A stretch of DNA of 64,000 nt from Sphagnum magellanicum (lineage: Eukaryota; Streptophyta; Sphagnopsida; Sphagnales; Sphagnaceae): positions 8,893,065-8,957,064 of the forward strand of contig CM038916.1 in NCBI GenBank assembly GCA_021904315.1. Direction: 5' to 3'. Under the pieces are notes generated by a model. The model was not told where the DNA came from. It saw only the letters and a list, made by a program, of their open reading frames with translations, and made no database searches. Below, in pieces: positions 32,101 to 44,199 of this stretch (position 1 is its first letter; each line of letters begins with the position of its first letter). The translations under genes and the position numbers were made by a program.

Positions 32101-34549
32101 CCAAAATGATTCCCAACCATTAAAATATCCAATGTAAAGGGATCATTTCAATTTCAATTTGAAAGCTTGATATATTGTTTATTCAAGGGCTACAATGTTT
32201 CCTTTTAAAAAATTCAAATCAAGTTCAAATGAACCCTTTAAAAGGTGAGATTCATAACTTGATATTTTTAGGATTACAGTTTGGGCTTCTTGGGGGAGAA
32301 ATGTCATTTCGATCTAGCCCACACAAGGAGATATAGAATATACTATAAGGAAAACCTCCCCCAAGTCTTAAGCACAGTGTGTTTCATGAATGTGAATTCT
32401 TATGGTTAATTCATACACCATGTTGATCCAAATTTACACTAACCACCTTCTCTTTTTGGTTTGTGTAATTTGACATGACCATGAACTCAACTTTAAAATT
32501 TTTTTTAGTCTCATCCCAAAGCTTCCGCGTATATTTCACTATGAAAAATAAGGGGCATGCAATGAGGCAAACCCATTTTAGGGCAGTACCCACTAGGAAT
32601 GTCACACTTCACATTTCTTAGACCCATTCAATGTCAAAACAAAATAGGACTTATTTCAAAAAGAATTGTCACTTTGAATTTTATATCCAAAAATTACCCA
32701 AATCATGTAAATTTTGAAACTTCAATTGGATTTACAAAAAAATAAGTTTTAAAACTCCAAATGAATGGTCAAGGAATTTTTTTCAAGAAAGTAACATTTT
32801 GGGTTCCTTTGTTTACGAAAAGAAAAGGAACTTTTTTTTTTCATTTTTTTAATGTTTTTAATTTTTAGGAGGGTCTACGATGGTTCTCTTTTTTATTTGA
32901 TTAAAAGATAGTGGATTGAGATAATCATAATTTTTAAAACAATTTTCAAAGGTTGGCATTAGGAGGATTTAAAAGGCCATTGCATTCATGTTTTACAATT
33001 TGTAATAATTTTCACTTTATTTGTTTCAATCAAAAAATTGAACCATAATTGATAATCAATATAATTAATAAATCAAAAAAAATGTTTTTACAAAAGTACA
33101 ACTTAACATTTAATGATAAGGGGTTAGGAATTTGAAGAATACATGTAAAGAATATTTCATAAACACAAATTTCTTACTTGTTTAATCTAGATGTAAATGT
33201 TTGCAATTTTCCATACTATATACATATGTGGGGACACAAAGCCCATGTGGTGCAAGTCAACAGTAAAAATTAGCATTTAAAAAGATTAAATTTCTTTAAT
33301 TAAGTTAAATTGGGTCCACCTTTCCTTGAATTTTGGTGTGGTTCCTAATTATACCACCCAAGGATGGGTTTATCAAATGGGTTTGCATTTCGTTGCAAAA
33401 TTAAGAATCAATAATTGTTTTTACCTTGATAGGTCATTTGACAATCCTATGGGTGCACCAATCAAACCTCCTATTTTCTTCCTCAACCTTGAAACAAAAG
33501 CACAACCATTAAGAAATTAATGACGAACTTGTTAGATAAATAAACAATTTTAATTTTACACACTCCCTAATTTGAAGAAATAATCAATTTATTTCTTGTG
33601 AAGTTGAAATAAATTCATTACAAAGTGAAGAAAGAGCTTATCAAATTATTATGGTTAAATTAAAGTACATTCTACTATTAGATATCACATTCAAGATTTA
33701 GTCTTTACATTGCAAAAGGGTTTGCAATTTTTTGAAATAGTGTCTACATATGTTTTGAGTTTTGGTTTAAAGTTATATTGAATGCATTGTTATCAAGTCA
33801 CAAATCATGTAATATGATCATGTATGGTTGTTTAAAGTGTTTTTTAATTTTTTACTTGAGATACTTTATTATAATTCTTCTTCTTTTCGCTTGAAAGGTG
33901 ACTCTTATGATTTTATTGTCATATTTAGTGCAATGCAATCATATTTTTTTGTTTCTACTTAAGATGTCTTCCATGTGGTGTTACATGTGGAATTGGGTTA
34001 TGCACTCCAAATCTAATTACGATTGCCTTACAACCTCTAGCCAATTTTAATTGTACATATTTCTTTTGGTACTAGATTTCCTAGTGTGGACGCTACCTCA
34101 TCTTCTCATAGCTTGCTTTTGGTTATGCCAACCCCATCATGTTCATATATTCTTCAATTGTGAATACCAAGTTAGAAAAGAAATATAAGAAGAAAGAATG
34201 AGGGAATGGGAATTGAACTGTGTATTCCTAAAGGTTTGAGTAACAAAATTACCATGGGTAGAAATTTGATGGGTAAGGTACCCATTATGCATTAAGTTTG
34301 TTCCCAAATTGAAGGTTGGGAGAGATTGTTAATGTTTGAATTTAAGGGGATTGTTATTTGGAGTTCATTTTCATAGTGTGTGGACAAGGGAAAATAGGTG
34401 GATTAAAGGCATGTAATTATGTACCTTGTAAGCACTCAATGTTGATATGGATGAAAAATTAAAGGCTAACTTGAATCTCCATTCAAAAGAACATTTGTAT
34501 AAAACATGTACATATATAGGCCATGTACATATTGCAAATTACTACAATT

Positions 34550-35090
34550 GATAATAGATGTTCATGTAGATGAATGTAAACAAATTGTGGTCGTTGGTAG
34601 AATAATGTGGATGAATATCAATCAATATTTGGATGAACATGGATGTAGATGAATCTAAAATAAATGTTAGTGAATGTCATTCAATTCATGGATGAAGACA
34701 TATTATGTGGATGAATATTGATGAACAAATGATGGAAATATGGTTGAAAGTGGATAAATTTTAAATGTTATAGAAGATTATCAATGAACATGCATGTCTT
34801 TTGTTGAAAATATGTATGAAAATATATTTGGATGAATACAAACGAATGCATGGATGAAGTATGGATGAATGTGGATTGAATTAGTTGAATTATGGACATT
34901 GGTACAAGAATGTGAATGAATGAAATGAACATTGTTGACTAAGTGGATGACCAATAATCATAATGTCGACAAACATAGATGATGACATGGATGGAGAAAA
35001 AACATGTGGATTAATGTAAATGAAATATAAAATTGCATGCTGAAAATAGTAGATGAATGTGGATGAACATTGTTGAATACAAAACGAAAA
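34550..35090 (+). repeat. Degenerate GTGGATGAATGT-type array
   Basis: The phrases 'tggatgaa', 'gtagatgaatgt' and 'tggatgaacat' recur every 15-40 bp across about 540 bp with irregular spacers. It is best read as an old, heavily mutated simple-repeat expansion. Related ATGGATGGA/CATCCATCC motifs return at 38756-39100 in both orientations. Confidence 0.6.
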
Positions 35091-37765
35091 AATAGATTTT
35101 GGATGGTGTTCCTACAAATGAAGTTGTGTTAAGAAACAAAAAATATAAAAAGTTCCACCAAATGAAGAAGGCAACGAGGCTTAAGAAAGCACCCACTCCC
35201 AATTTGTGAAATATGTTTTTTAAAAAAAAAAGATAGATGAAGTGGAACATTGATATCCAATTTTGATGTCATTGTGAAACAAATACAATAGTAGTGAAAG
35301 AAATACCGAACATGTTTTTAATCAATGAATTAAGTACATTGTACAACCTTAACTTGAAATTAGTTTTAATTGAAGAGTTATCATGTCAAACAATGTAATA
35401 AAAAACTTGATTCACCACCTTAAAACACTTTGTGAAGTTGATAAAAAACATTGCTTGACACAATGTTTGTTACATATCAAATCTAAAAAGTCACTTGCTA
35501 TATTTATCATGGTAGTTGATTTTGAAAGCCAATATATATCAAAGAAGTTACATTTTGCCTATAAACATTTAGTCCATGAAATGACATCTATGGTTGATAT
35601 AATAATTATAATTGTAACTTTTCCTAACCCAATTTTTTCTACTTGTCGAGGCTTAGAGTTAACGCTTGAAATCCTAGAAAAATAATAATGCAAATTAAAG
35701 TTGTAAAAGACGAAAAAATGAAAAAAATGAAAACTTTCAAAATGGTTACAAACACAATGCATGGACTTATTATAAGCCAATATAAGAACATTGAAATGAT
35801 TAAGCAACTCTTGAAATTTGCAATAATTGGGTGAGGTGTGTGGTCTTATTTATAATCGATGATGAAGATGAATAAAAATATATATACTTGTATTTTGATA
35901 AAAACATTTTTAAAAACATTAATGTCACCCTCCATGGTTAATACATGTTATTTACAACTTTCACACATCATCATAGAAACATTTGCAAAAGCTATAAATG
36001 TCATCATTTAAAATTTATCATGAAGAAGTTGTCATTCCTAGATGCAAGTTTCACCTAGGTTATATTGTTTTCCATGTGCATTTAAACACATTACATTTTG
36101 CAAAAAAAAATCATTATGACACCAAAACTAAATCACCATATTTCACATTCACCTTGTGGTCCTTCTATCCCCTCCACAATAATAACCCGATTGGATTGTG
36201 TAATTACAATGTTTATTATGTATCAAATTTAAAAATGTTCATATTAGAACATTTTATGAGTTGTGAACCTTGGAAATAGGGTTTTGGTTCAAATGAAAAC
36301 CCATACACACAAAATGGAATGATTCATGAATTGTAGACCTTAGAGATAAGCTTCAAGTTTAATTGAGTATGCATACACACAAACATTAGATTTTTTTTAA
36401 TATTATGTAACCATTTAATTTGCAACTATATGTGATTAATTATCATTTGCAATTATGTTTTGTCATTTTAAAAACTAATCATCATCCTTTTCGATTTATT
36501 AATTTTCTTGTGATTATGTTGTATTAGTCGATGAGTACTAAATTTTCCATCTTTCCATGTTAACTAACTTTTTGGGCTTTTTGTCCAATAAGAGGCCTAA
36601 TTAATGTCAAATTAGTTATAAACGTAGTTGCAACTTGGTTATTTCTATGTGATGTACTTATATCCTTAAAAATGATTAGAATGTTTTCAAATATATTAAG
36701 GGTATATTTGTAGACTTGTGTATTTATGTTATATTTAAATTATGTAAATATACATTATATATATAATATATTAGTTAAGTAGGCTAGGCAAGTAAATAGG
36801 TAGGTGAAGATGTAGGTAGTGCTACCTACTAATTTGGTACTATATTTAATATGTAATATATGCTAATAACTACAAGTTAATTTAGGTAATCATGACATTT
36901 AATTAATTAGCTAATTATTAATAAATAAATTATAATTTACTAATTAGTTAATTAGTTCGCTAGTTAGTTAATTACTTGTTTATTTAGTTGTATAATTTAC
37001 AAAATTAAAAACAAGAACAAAAGATATGGGATAAAAAATTTAATTGCAACCTAGTTTGTGATTAAATTGTTTAGTTGCAAATTAGGTTTACAACTAGAAA
37101 GTTTATCTCGTATGTTTCGTCTTCTATTTCTATTTTGTAATTATGTAAGGATGGTGGTTTTGTCTTACATTTTCATATTTAAAAACATGTGTCATTTGGG
37201 ATGAACGAATCAAAGGTTTAACCCTAAAGGTTAAACCCAAAACAAAATAAACATATTTATGTTCCTACCCCTTAACTTATAGAACTAACTAACCTCCACA
37301 TGGCAAAATTTCATTAGAGCAAATTATGCCATGTGGCATATTTGCATTGATCAATGTGGTGATATTATAAGCCATTTAAAAAAATAATGATAATTCAATT
37401 TATATTTTCAAAAAGAAATTATAAAAAAATTTATTATGTCACCAAGTGACAATTAATGAATGTGTTATATGTTAGTTGCAAAAATGAGGACTAATTGCAA
37501 GTTGTATACAAATAATCAATGAATGAAAATGTATATGTTAAATGTATACATCATCCATATGAAATATGTTCACATCATGTTGAATCATCATTTATGACTA
37601 AATGTTAGGTGTGACTTCACTTTGTAATTAATAATTTATTAATTACAAATGTTCATTATAATTTATTTATACTTGCAAATTATAATCACAATTTGGCATT
37701 TTTTTTTAGTGAAAAAAAATCCCAAATTGAAGGTTTTACAAATTGCAAACCAAATTTTTAATATT

Positions 37766-38410
37766 TTGGTGCAAATAAGTATTCATACACAAAAGGTATG
37801 AAAACGTTTTATGAAATGTAAAACTTAGAAATATACTCCAAGTCTGAATATCAAATTCATACACATAAATATAGTCACAAATTGATGCATTTATGAAGGT
37901 CAAATTTTATTTTTAAAGGTTTGGTGCAAATGAGTACCCATACACACAAAGGCAATCCAAATGGACACTTTTATGAATTGGAAATCTTAGAAATAGGCTT
38001 CAAATTTTCTTAACAACCCCATACATGTAAATATAGTTTCAAATTGACCCATTTATGAGTTGTAAACCTTCTAGTTAAAGTTTTGATGCAAATGAATACC
38101 CATACACATAAAAGGCAATCCAAATGAAAATGGTTTATGAACTACATACATTTCTATGTTTGTTGTTCAATTGAGTACCATACACACAAATAGTCCGAAA
38201 TTGACCCATTTTGTGAGCTTCAAACTTTATTTATTGGTTCAAGCCTAAGTGAATACCCATACATGCAACCATTGATTGTATGAAAATGTTTTATGAATTG
38301 AAGACTTTAGAAAAAAGTTTTCAAGTCCAAATGAATACCCAAACACACAACCAAAGTTCAAATGGAAGTGTTTTATAAGTTGTAGGCCTTTCCATTTGTA
38401 GGTTTCAACC
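37766..38410 (+). repeat. Degenerate tandem family, about 80-bp unit in 160-bp pairs
   Basis: The phrase 'gcaaatgartacccatacac' and its partner 'ttatgaattgtaaacctt' recur with spacings near 162, 157 and 82 bp (phrase starts near 37925, 38087, 38244 and 38326). One or two further units lie at 36240-36395. The pattern fits an approximately 80-bp unit with dimeric higher-order structure, now much diverged. No coding potential is apparent. Confidence 0.6.
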
Positions 38411-39545
38411 AAAGTAGATGTTCATGGAATTTTGGTTTTTCTTTGTTTCTTGTGTTTTCTATCCATGAATAAAAATTACAATTATGTACAAATGCCCATG
38501 TGTTGTGTTGACATTTTAGTTTATGGAAAGGCTTTCTAAAACTTGATTGGTATGAAAGGATACAACATTAGAGTCTTGTTTTGTGCACATTGTTTATTCG
38601 TTGCAATAGTTCAAAAAACATGCACATGAGCAAGTGGTTGACAATTGTTGAAAAAATTAATGATTCCTTTTTTTATGTTGCTTGGATATTCCATATTGTT
38701 TTCCATGATTTTTGCATACATTCACATACACCATCTCTACACCCCTTTGTGTGGATGTAATTAATCCAAGATGGATGGATGGATGAATTCATCCATGGAT
38801 GTTTCATATTGACAAGTGGAAGAATGACATCCATCCATGATTTTTTGATGTCATTCATCAATTTCAAATGACTTTTGTTTATAGATGAACAACATCCATC
38901 CATAATGGATAGACTTCAATTATTAATCAATGGATTCAAAATCCATCTATCCAAGAATGACATGCATCCATGACGATGGACATATGTCATTCATGCATGG
39001 ATGAATAAATGCTTTCCATCGTATATAATGGATGACATCCATGCATGCATGAATTTCATTTATCCATGATGGACAGATGTCGATTGTCCATCCAAGATGG
39101 GCATGAACCAACCAATTATGAGCACGAGCATCCTTCTATACAATATGTCCATACTATGGTACATTTTGTGTATGGTATTTCGTTCAAAGTTGATGAATGT
39201 CATCCAAAGTAGGGACAACCATCAATGCATGGTACTAGTCTACTTTGAAACACTATTTGCATTGGGGTGCACTCGATGAAAGTGCAATCTGAAAAGACAA
39301 CCCCTAAATTTGATAGTATACAACATGACAAGAAATCTGTTGAGACCCAACAACACCGATGGCAATGAACACACATGTAGAAAGCTTTGTTTGGGGTTGG
39401 GCTAGGTATTTGGAATTATGGTTCAATAATGGAATGTTATCATTGACTGTGGCAAAATTACAAGGGCTCCCACACGGATGGTCATTGCAATTTGGTCGAT
39501 CGTCATGAAAAACTGAAGAGCAAATAATTGCAAATATGAAATAGA

Positions 39546-39548
<3 letters not shown>

Positions 39549-39577
<29 letters not shown>
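39549..39577 (+). repeat. (CT)n microsatellite
   Basis: An uninterrupted CT dinucleotide run of about 29 bp. It lies about 1 kb downstream of the stop codon of the minus-strand LRR gene. Confidence 0.95.
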
Positions 39578-39579
<2 letters not shown>

Positions 39580-40635
39580 GTTTAAGGAGTAGGTGTAAGA
39601 TCAATCCCCTTTTTTGAGGAGGAATATTCTGAGACATAAGGTAGTCTCCAATTATACCTAGTACAACATGTCTTGGCGTGCTTTACTTTCCATGATATGC
39701 TTGGTGCACATGTTCAATTGGTTCAGTCATCCAAGCCTGTAGTTTCTAGAGCTACAGTGACAATGGATTTAAGTTGTCAGTGAAAGGAGCACTCGAACCC
39801 AATGTCAATGAGAGTGATGATATCATTGTGCATAATTGAGTGTGCATACAAAAGGATGTTATGGTGTGATGTTAATATGTGGCTCCAGTGTTTGAGTGGG
39901 CTTGTACAAACCAAACCAAAGCAATGCTGGCAATGTGATCCACAAACTAGACTCTCACTGCCATTTTCAGTCATTTTCCTCACCAGTCCTTGTTGTACAA
40001 CATGCGTACACATTTGCTGAACAACGTGAAAACAGACCAAAATCACCCAATATAGAGCCAAGTCTGATGAGTGTGTCCAATGAGTCACACAAGTTATACA
40101 TTTCCTAAAATGAATGGGTTTCACAACCATTTTGCACATCTTCATAGTCACCTGCAGATGCGCTCCATTAAATCTACAATTTTAGAAAAGGGGCCAATGA
40201 CCACCAGGTGTGACCCTCAAAGCTGCTTCTTCCCAACCCACACCTCTCTCTTTCAAAAAACCTCCAACAAATAGGCTTGAGAGACTTGAGTTCTGCTAAG
40301 AATCTCACAATAACAATATGAAATCTTTCAATCTCTCTCTAAACTAGTTCAATATTTTTTTATTACCACATCTGATCTAATCAGCAATCTGTGTCTCTGT
40401 AATAGTGTACATTTTACTGGGTCTAATCCCAATTTTGAACAGCAATATATACTGTGTCACCCCCACTCAACTCACATCACGAAAAAGGCTACCTTGATCA
40501 TCTTGATAGCATTACCGGATGTTGCCCAATTCATCAGCCTCATCAAGGGCTTGTTCACAACGGAACTTACTAGTGGGAGATGAGAAGGTAGAAGAGAAAA
40601 ATTACAGAAACCAAAAAGAGAAGGCAAAGAAAGAA
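39578..40635. other. 3' flank of the LRR gene
   Basis: Moderate GC content compared with the AT-rich DNA to the left, consistent with the 3' untranslated region and flank of the minus-strand LRR gene. Open frames here on both strands (such as minus 39777-40151) lack recognisable domains. No polyadenylation site was assigned. Confidence 0.4.
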
Positions 40636-42187
40636 TCAAATCAAAAGGGAAGTTTTGAGACTGTTGTGACACTCTATTTCAGATCGTTGGGTGTCTCGTT
40701 GACAGAAGAAGAAAGAGGGTGGACAGCTCTTGAAGCAATTCATACCCAAATAGGCAATACTAGTATCCACAGAGAGACTGAAGAATGGCCAAGGGATGTC
40801 TCCAGTCAGATAATTGTTCTCCAGGTACAGCTGCCTCAGCTGTTCTGTTCCCGATAGCAAATTTGCTGCTTTCAATGCAAGGTTATGTGGAATTGGACCA
40901 GTCAACAGATTTGATTGAAGTGCAAGAACAGTGAGTTTTGACAACCTGGCAACCGATTCTGGGATGGCACCTTGCAGGGAATTGAAGCTCACGTTGAGTG
41001 ACATGAGCTTGCTACTAGAACTTGTACCTGAGACAGTTGTCCTGCCAAGTGATGTGAATCGGTTATGTGCTAGATTGAGCTGCTGTAAACTGGACAGTTC
41101 ATAAATGAGTGCCTCCAAGCTGCCAGTCAGTGAGTTGCTCCTGAGATCGAGGACTTGTAAAAAGCTCAAACTCTTCATACCCACAGGCAGATCTCCACTC
41201 AACTGGTTTTTCCCCAGAGATAGTAACTCAAGCATGGGTGGAAATTGAGCAGGTAAGGACCCACTCAATCTGTTGTCGCTCACATCCAAGTACTGCAATC
41301 TCTTGAGTTCAGACAACTCAGGAAGATTGCCACTCAGTTGATTATTGTTGAGGTACATGTAAACAATACTCATCATGTTGTTGAAGGACTTTGGGATTTG
41401 ACCCGCAAGTGAATTGTATGCAACCGAGAAGAAATTCAAATTTTGAAGAAGGCCAAGAGACTCCGGCAGGGAGCCTGAGAATAAATTGCTTGAAAGATCA
41501 AGGTGAACAAGCTCCTTCAATTGAGCAAGGCTCGCGGGAACAAGCCCATGAAATGAATTCCCTGAGATGATCACCCTCTGGAGAGCAGTAAGGTCCCCAA
41601 TATGAGGCGACAATGTACCTTCATAAGCAGCTCCTCTTTCAAGTTGTAATCCTGTTATGCGTCTCTCTCCCTCCTCAATGTTTCCAGGGCTGCAGTCGAT
41701 GCCACAAGTGAAGTGTGATGTTGAGCGAGTGTCACATGGATCCATTGAGAAGTTCCATGAGCCCAAGCATGATGATGGCTTGATTGACGCCACATTGACT
41801 GCCATCAATATCTGCCATTCCAAAAACGCAAAGCTTCAGCAGCAGTCTGGTGTTTGGGGGTTTTTCTTCCCCCCCACCCCCCCCTTCAAACTCTCACCAT
41901 ATTCTCACAATTGGGTTTGATTATATCACCATGTGAGAGGTTTGACTAGGTACGAATGTTTGCTCTGTGGAGAAGAAGAATTCTGCTGCATCTGATCAAG
42001 AACTTCCAACAAACAATTTTTATTTTATTTTATTACTAACCTGTTTCAATGCCTGGATATCTCCAGCATTTGTGATTGCTTCCACCATCTCCATTGTTTC
42101 TGTTGCCATTATAAGGACTAGTAAAATCACAAGAAAGGATCCCAACTTGGGTATTCTAGACACACGAACTTTAATGCTCCATGCCAT
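40636..42187 (-). CDS. Secreted leucine-rich-repeat protein without kinase domain
   Basis: Two exons: 42041-42187 (49 codons) and 40636-41811 (391 codons plus stop), joined in phase 0 by a 229-bp GT-AG intron, giving 440 aa. Exon 1 encodes a basic start followed by a hydrophobic core (LGSFLVILLVLIM), a probable secretion signal, then the start of the LRR N-cap (NAGDIQALKQ). Exon 2 continues with the cap (SSCLGSWNFSMDPC ... CGIDC) and about eleven plant-type extracellular LRRs, such as LVHLDLSSNLFSGSLP, between roughly residues 125 and 390. It ends with a cysteine-rich cap (Cys 408, 412, 419 and 430) and a short tail. No transmembrane segment or kinase follows. The layout resembles the secreted LRR proteins typified by Arabidopsis At4g03010/At1g03440 (from memory). 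An apoplastic binding role is likely; ligand and function are unknown. The start was chosen because it gives a signal peptide of ordinary length; an in-frame ATG at 42292 would add 35 residues. Confidence 0.88.
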
Positions 42188-42773
42188 TGCAACGATGCTC
42201 CGTTTTCTTCTCTTAGAAAAAAGCCAGCGGCAAAGTCGAAGAGAGAGAGAGAAAATCTTTTCCCAATCCTTGTGAAGAAAAAAAAGAAGCAAGCCCTTTA
42301 GTGAAATTTTTCTCTAACAAAACATCCAAAACACCTCCAGCAACACTCCTCATAAAAAGCAACTCCACTTCCCACCCAACAACAACAATCCTAGTACTCA
42401 AATTGTGTAAGTACTCAACTCTCAATCCCTGACTGAGATTTGGGTTTTGCGTGAGAAAACCAAACACAAAAAACCAAAAACAAAAAAAAACAAAACAGAA
42501 GATAAATAAATCCCACTCCCACCACAGCAATCAATACTGCTGCACACACACGAACAACAAGAAAAACGACACAACTACTTCCCGAATTGCTGCATACCTT
42601 CCGAAATTGTAGCCTCAATGATCACCGACCTTACTACCTACTACTACCCAAAAACAAATCCAAAACCAAAAAAAAAAAAAAAAAACCCTCCCTCATCATG
42701 AAATTTCTTCTTTGCTCTATGAAACCAGAAGTGTAAATCAAGAAAAACCCATAACTCAATAGTCAGTAATAAG

Positions 42774-42892
42774 AGTCCATCTTCATCTTCTTCATCTTCT
42801 TCTTCTTAAATCCTTCTTCATCATTATCATCATCTTCTTCCTTTTCTTCTTCTTCTTCTTCTTCTTCTTCATCATCATCATCATCATCTGTG
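42774..42892. repeat. CTT/CAT trinucleotide-rich tract upstream of the LRR gene
   Basis: About 120 bp of (CTT)n and (CAT)n on the plus strand, which reads as GAA/GAT on the strand of the LRR gene. It lies about 600-700 bp upstream of that gene's ATG, in its 5' leader or promoter. GAA-rich leaders are common in plants; no specific role can be assigned. Confidence 0.85.
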
Positions 42893-43328
42893 GTAAGCCC
42901 AGATCATCACTATTATTTTTATTTTGAAGATTCAAATAGTTTCCTTCAGAATTTTTTTAATTCAAAAAAATAATTCCTTTGTTTTTCCTTTTGGAAAATG
43001 ATCAAAAGTTTGAACATTTCAAACATTTTCTAAATGTTTTTTAAAAATAAAACAATAAAAATAATAAATTAAGTGTCTAAGCCAAAGCTGTCATGATGGT
43101 TAGGAAAAAAAAAGAAAATCTATTATTTATTTATTTGGTATTTGGATTTTGCTGTTGTTGTTGTTGTTGTGGTGGTTGTTGCAACGTTTAGGTTGTTTCT
43201 TTGGTGGTTCTGTCCAAGTGAGGTGGGATGGATGATGGATGAAAAGGAAACCAACTCCTCGCCAACGTTGTTATTGTTGTTGTGGATAGGGCTGCCAGAA
43301 CGGCTACAAATTTCTTACTTACCCCCAA

Positions 43329-43360
43329 TTAGGGTTTTTTTTTAAAAACCCTAAACCCTA
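43329..43360. promoter_or_regulatory. Telomere-like motif pair with inverted repeat
   Basis: TTAGGGTTTTT (43329-43339) and AAAAACCCTAA (43344-43354) form a perfect 11-bp inverted repeat with a 4-nt loop. The right arm continues into a second AAACCCTA unit (to 43360). It lies about 1.15 kb upstream of the LRR start. It may be a telo-box element or a small interstitial telomeric remnant. Confidence 0.5.
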
Positions 43361-43402
43361 TCTCCAATCATCATCTTGTGTGGAAACTTGGAAGGGAACT
43401 TT

Positions 43403-43418
43403 GGGGGGGGGGGGGGGG
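43403..43418 (+). repeat. G homopolymer, 16 nt
   Basis: Uninterrupted run of 16 G, the first of several long G/C runs in the 43-52 kb interval. Confidence 0.9.
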
Positions 43419-44185
43419 TAAGCTTAGGGAACAAATGGATGAATGAATTTTTTTAATATTCTTGTGCACACACTAGGTAGTTTTTATTTTAAAATTATAG
43501 TATTATTATTATTATTAATTTTAATTTTAATAAATATTTTAAAAATAAAATAAAATTTAGGGGACACATATTACTTCAACAGCTACTTTGTCCCCTAACC
43601 TTAATTTTTAAATTTTTATAAATGTTTAGTCAGCTTTTGTTATTGTTGTTGTCACTTGCCACAATTGGTAACCCAACTCTTTGCAAGGACTAATAGTTCA
43701 GGCCAAAAACAATGATAAATAGAATTTGTACTTCCAACCAAGGGAAAGGTTAAATATACACTTTTCATGGCTCTTTTTTTAAAATTTCATAAATGCTCAT
43801 TTTTTATTTAACATCTAAGGGGAGAGTCTATGGCAACTATCTAGTTTTTTTTTTTTCATTTGGTCCCACATTTTGAGGAATGTTCATCACATTTTATTAT
43901 TTATTCTTATGAAGTAGATTGTTTATTATTATTATTATTATTAAATTTATATGAATTTTTTTAGGGGTGAGAATTTTCATCAAAATGCCACAAATAAAAA
44001 TTAGAAGGGAATATTCTGTCACAATCTTTGAATTTCTTTTATGAAAAAAAAAAATCACCAAATTTTGAGGAATTTTCTTTTGGGCCACATTTGGACTTTG
44101 CTTTTTAGTTTGGTAGTAGTTTTTTTAAAATATTTTCTTAGGCAGGTTTAGCTAACCCTAAGTTAGGGAAGGTTTTCATTTTTTG

Positions 44186-44199
44186 CCCCCCCCCCCCCC
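44186..44199 (+). repeat. C homopolymer, 14 nt
   Basis: Uninterrupted run of 14 C within AT-rich DNA. Confidence 0.9.

Larger units (their letters stand above)
29200..39540. other. AT-rich intergenic stretch with degenerate tandem families
   Basis: About 10 kb without a recognisable gene. Short open frames (for example plus 31515-31724, 33326-33520 and 35383-35685) show no known motif. It contains degenerate GGATGAA-type DNA at about 34.55-35.09 and 38.75-39.10 kb, a roughly 80-bp family at 36.24-36.40 and 37.77-38.41 kb, a TAGG patch near 36.78-36.83 kb and a TTAATTAG-rich stretch near 36.90-36.98 kb. Confidence 0.65.

Noticed and set aside
40519..40857. Plus-strand open frame overlapping the LRR gene end
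   Set aside because: It is the antisense shadow of the LRR coding exon and its flank, without a family match.
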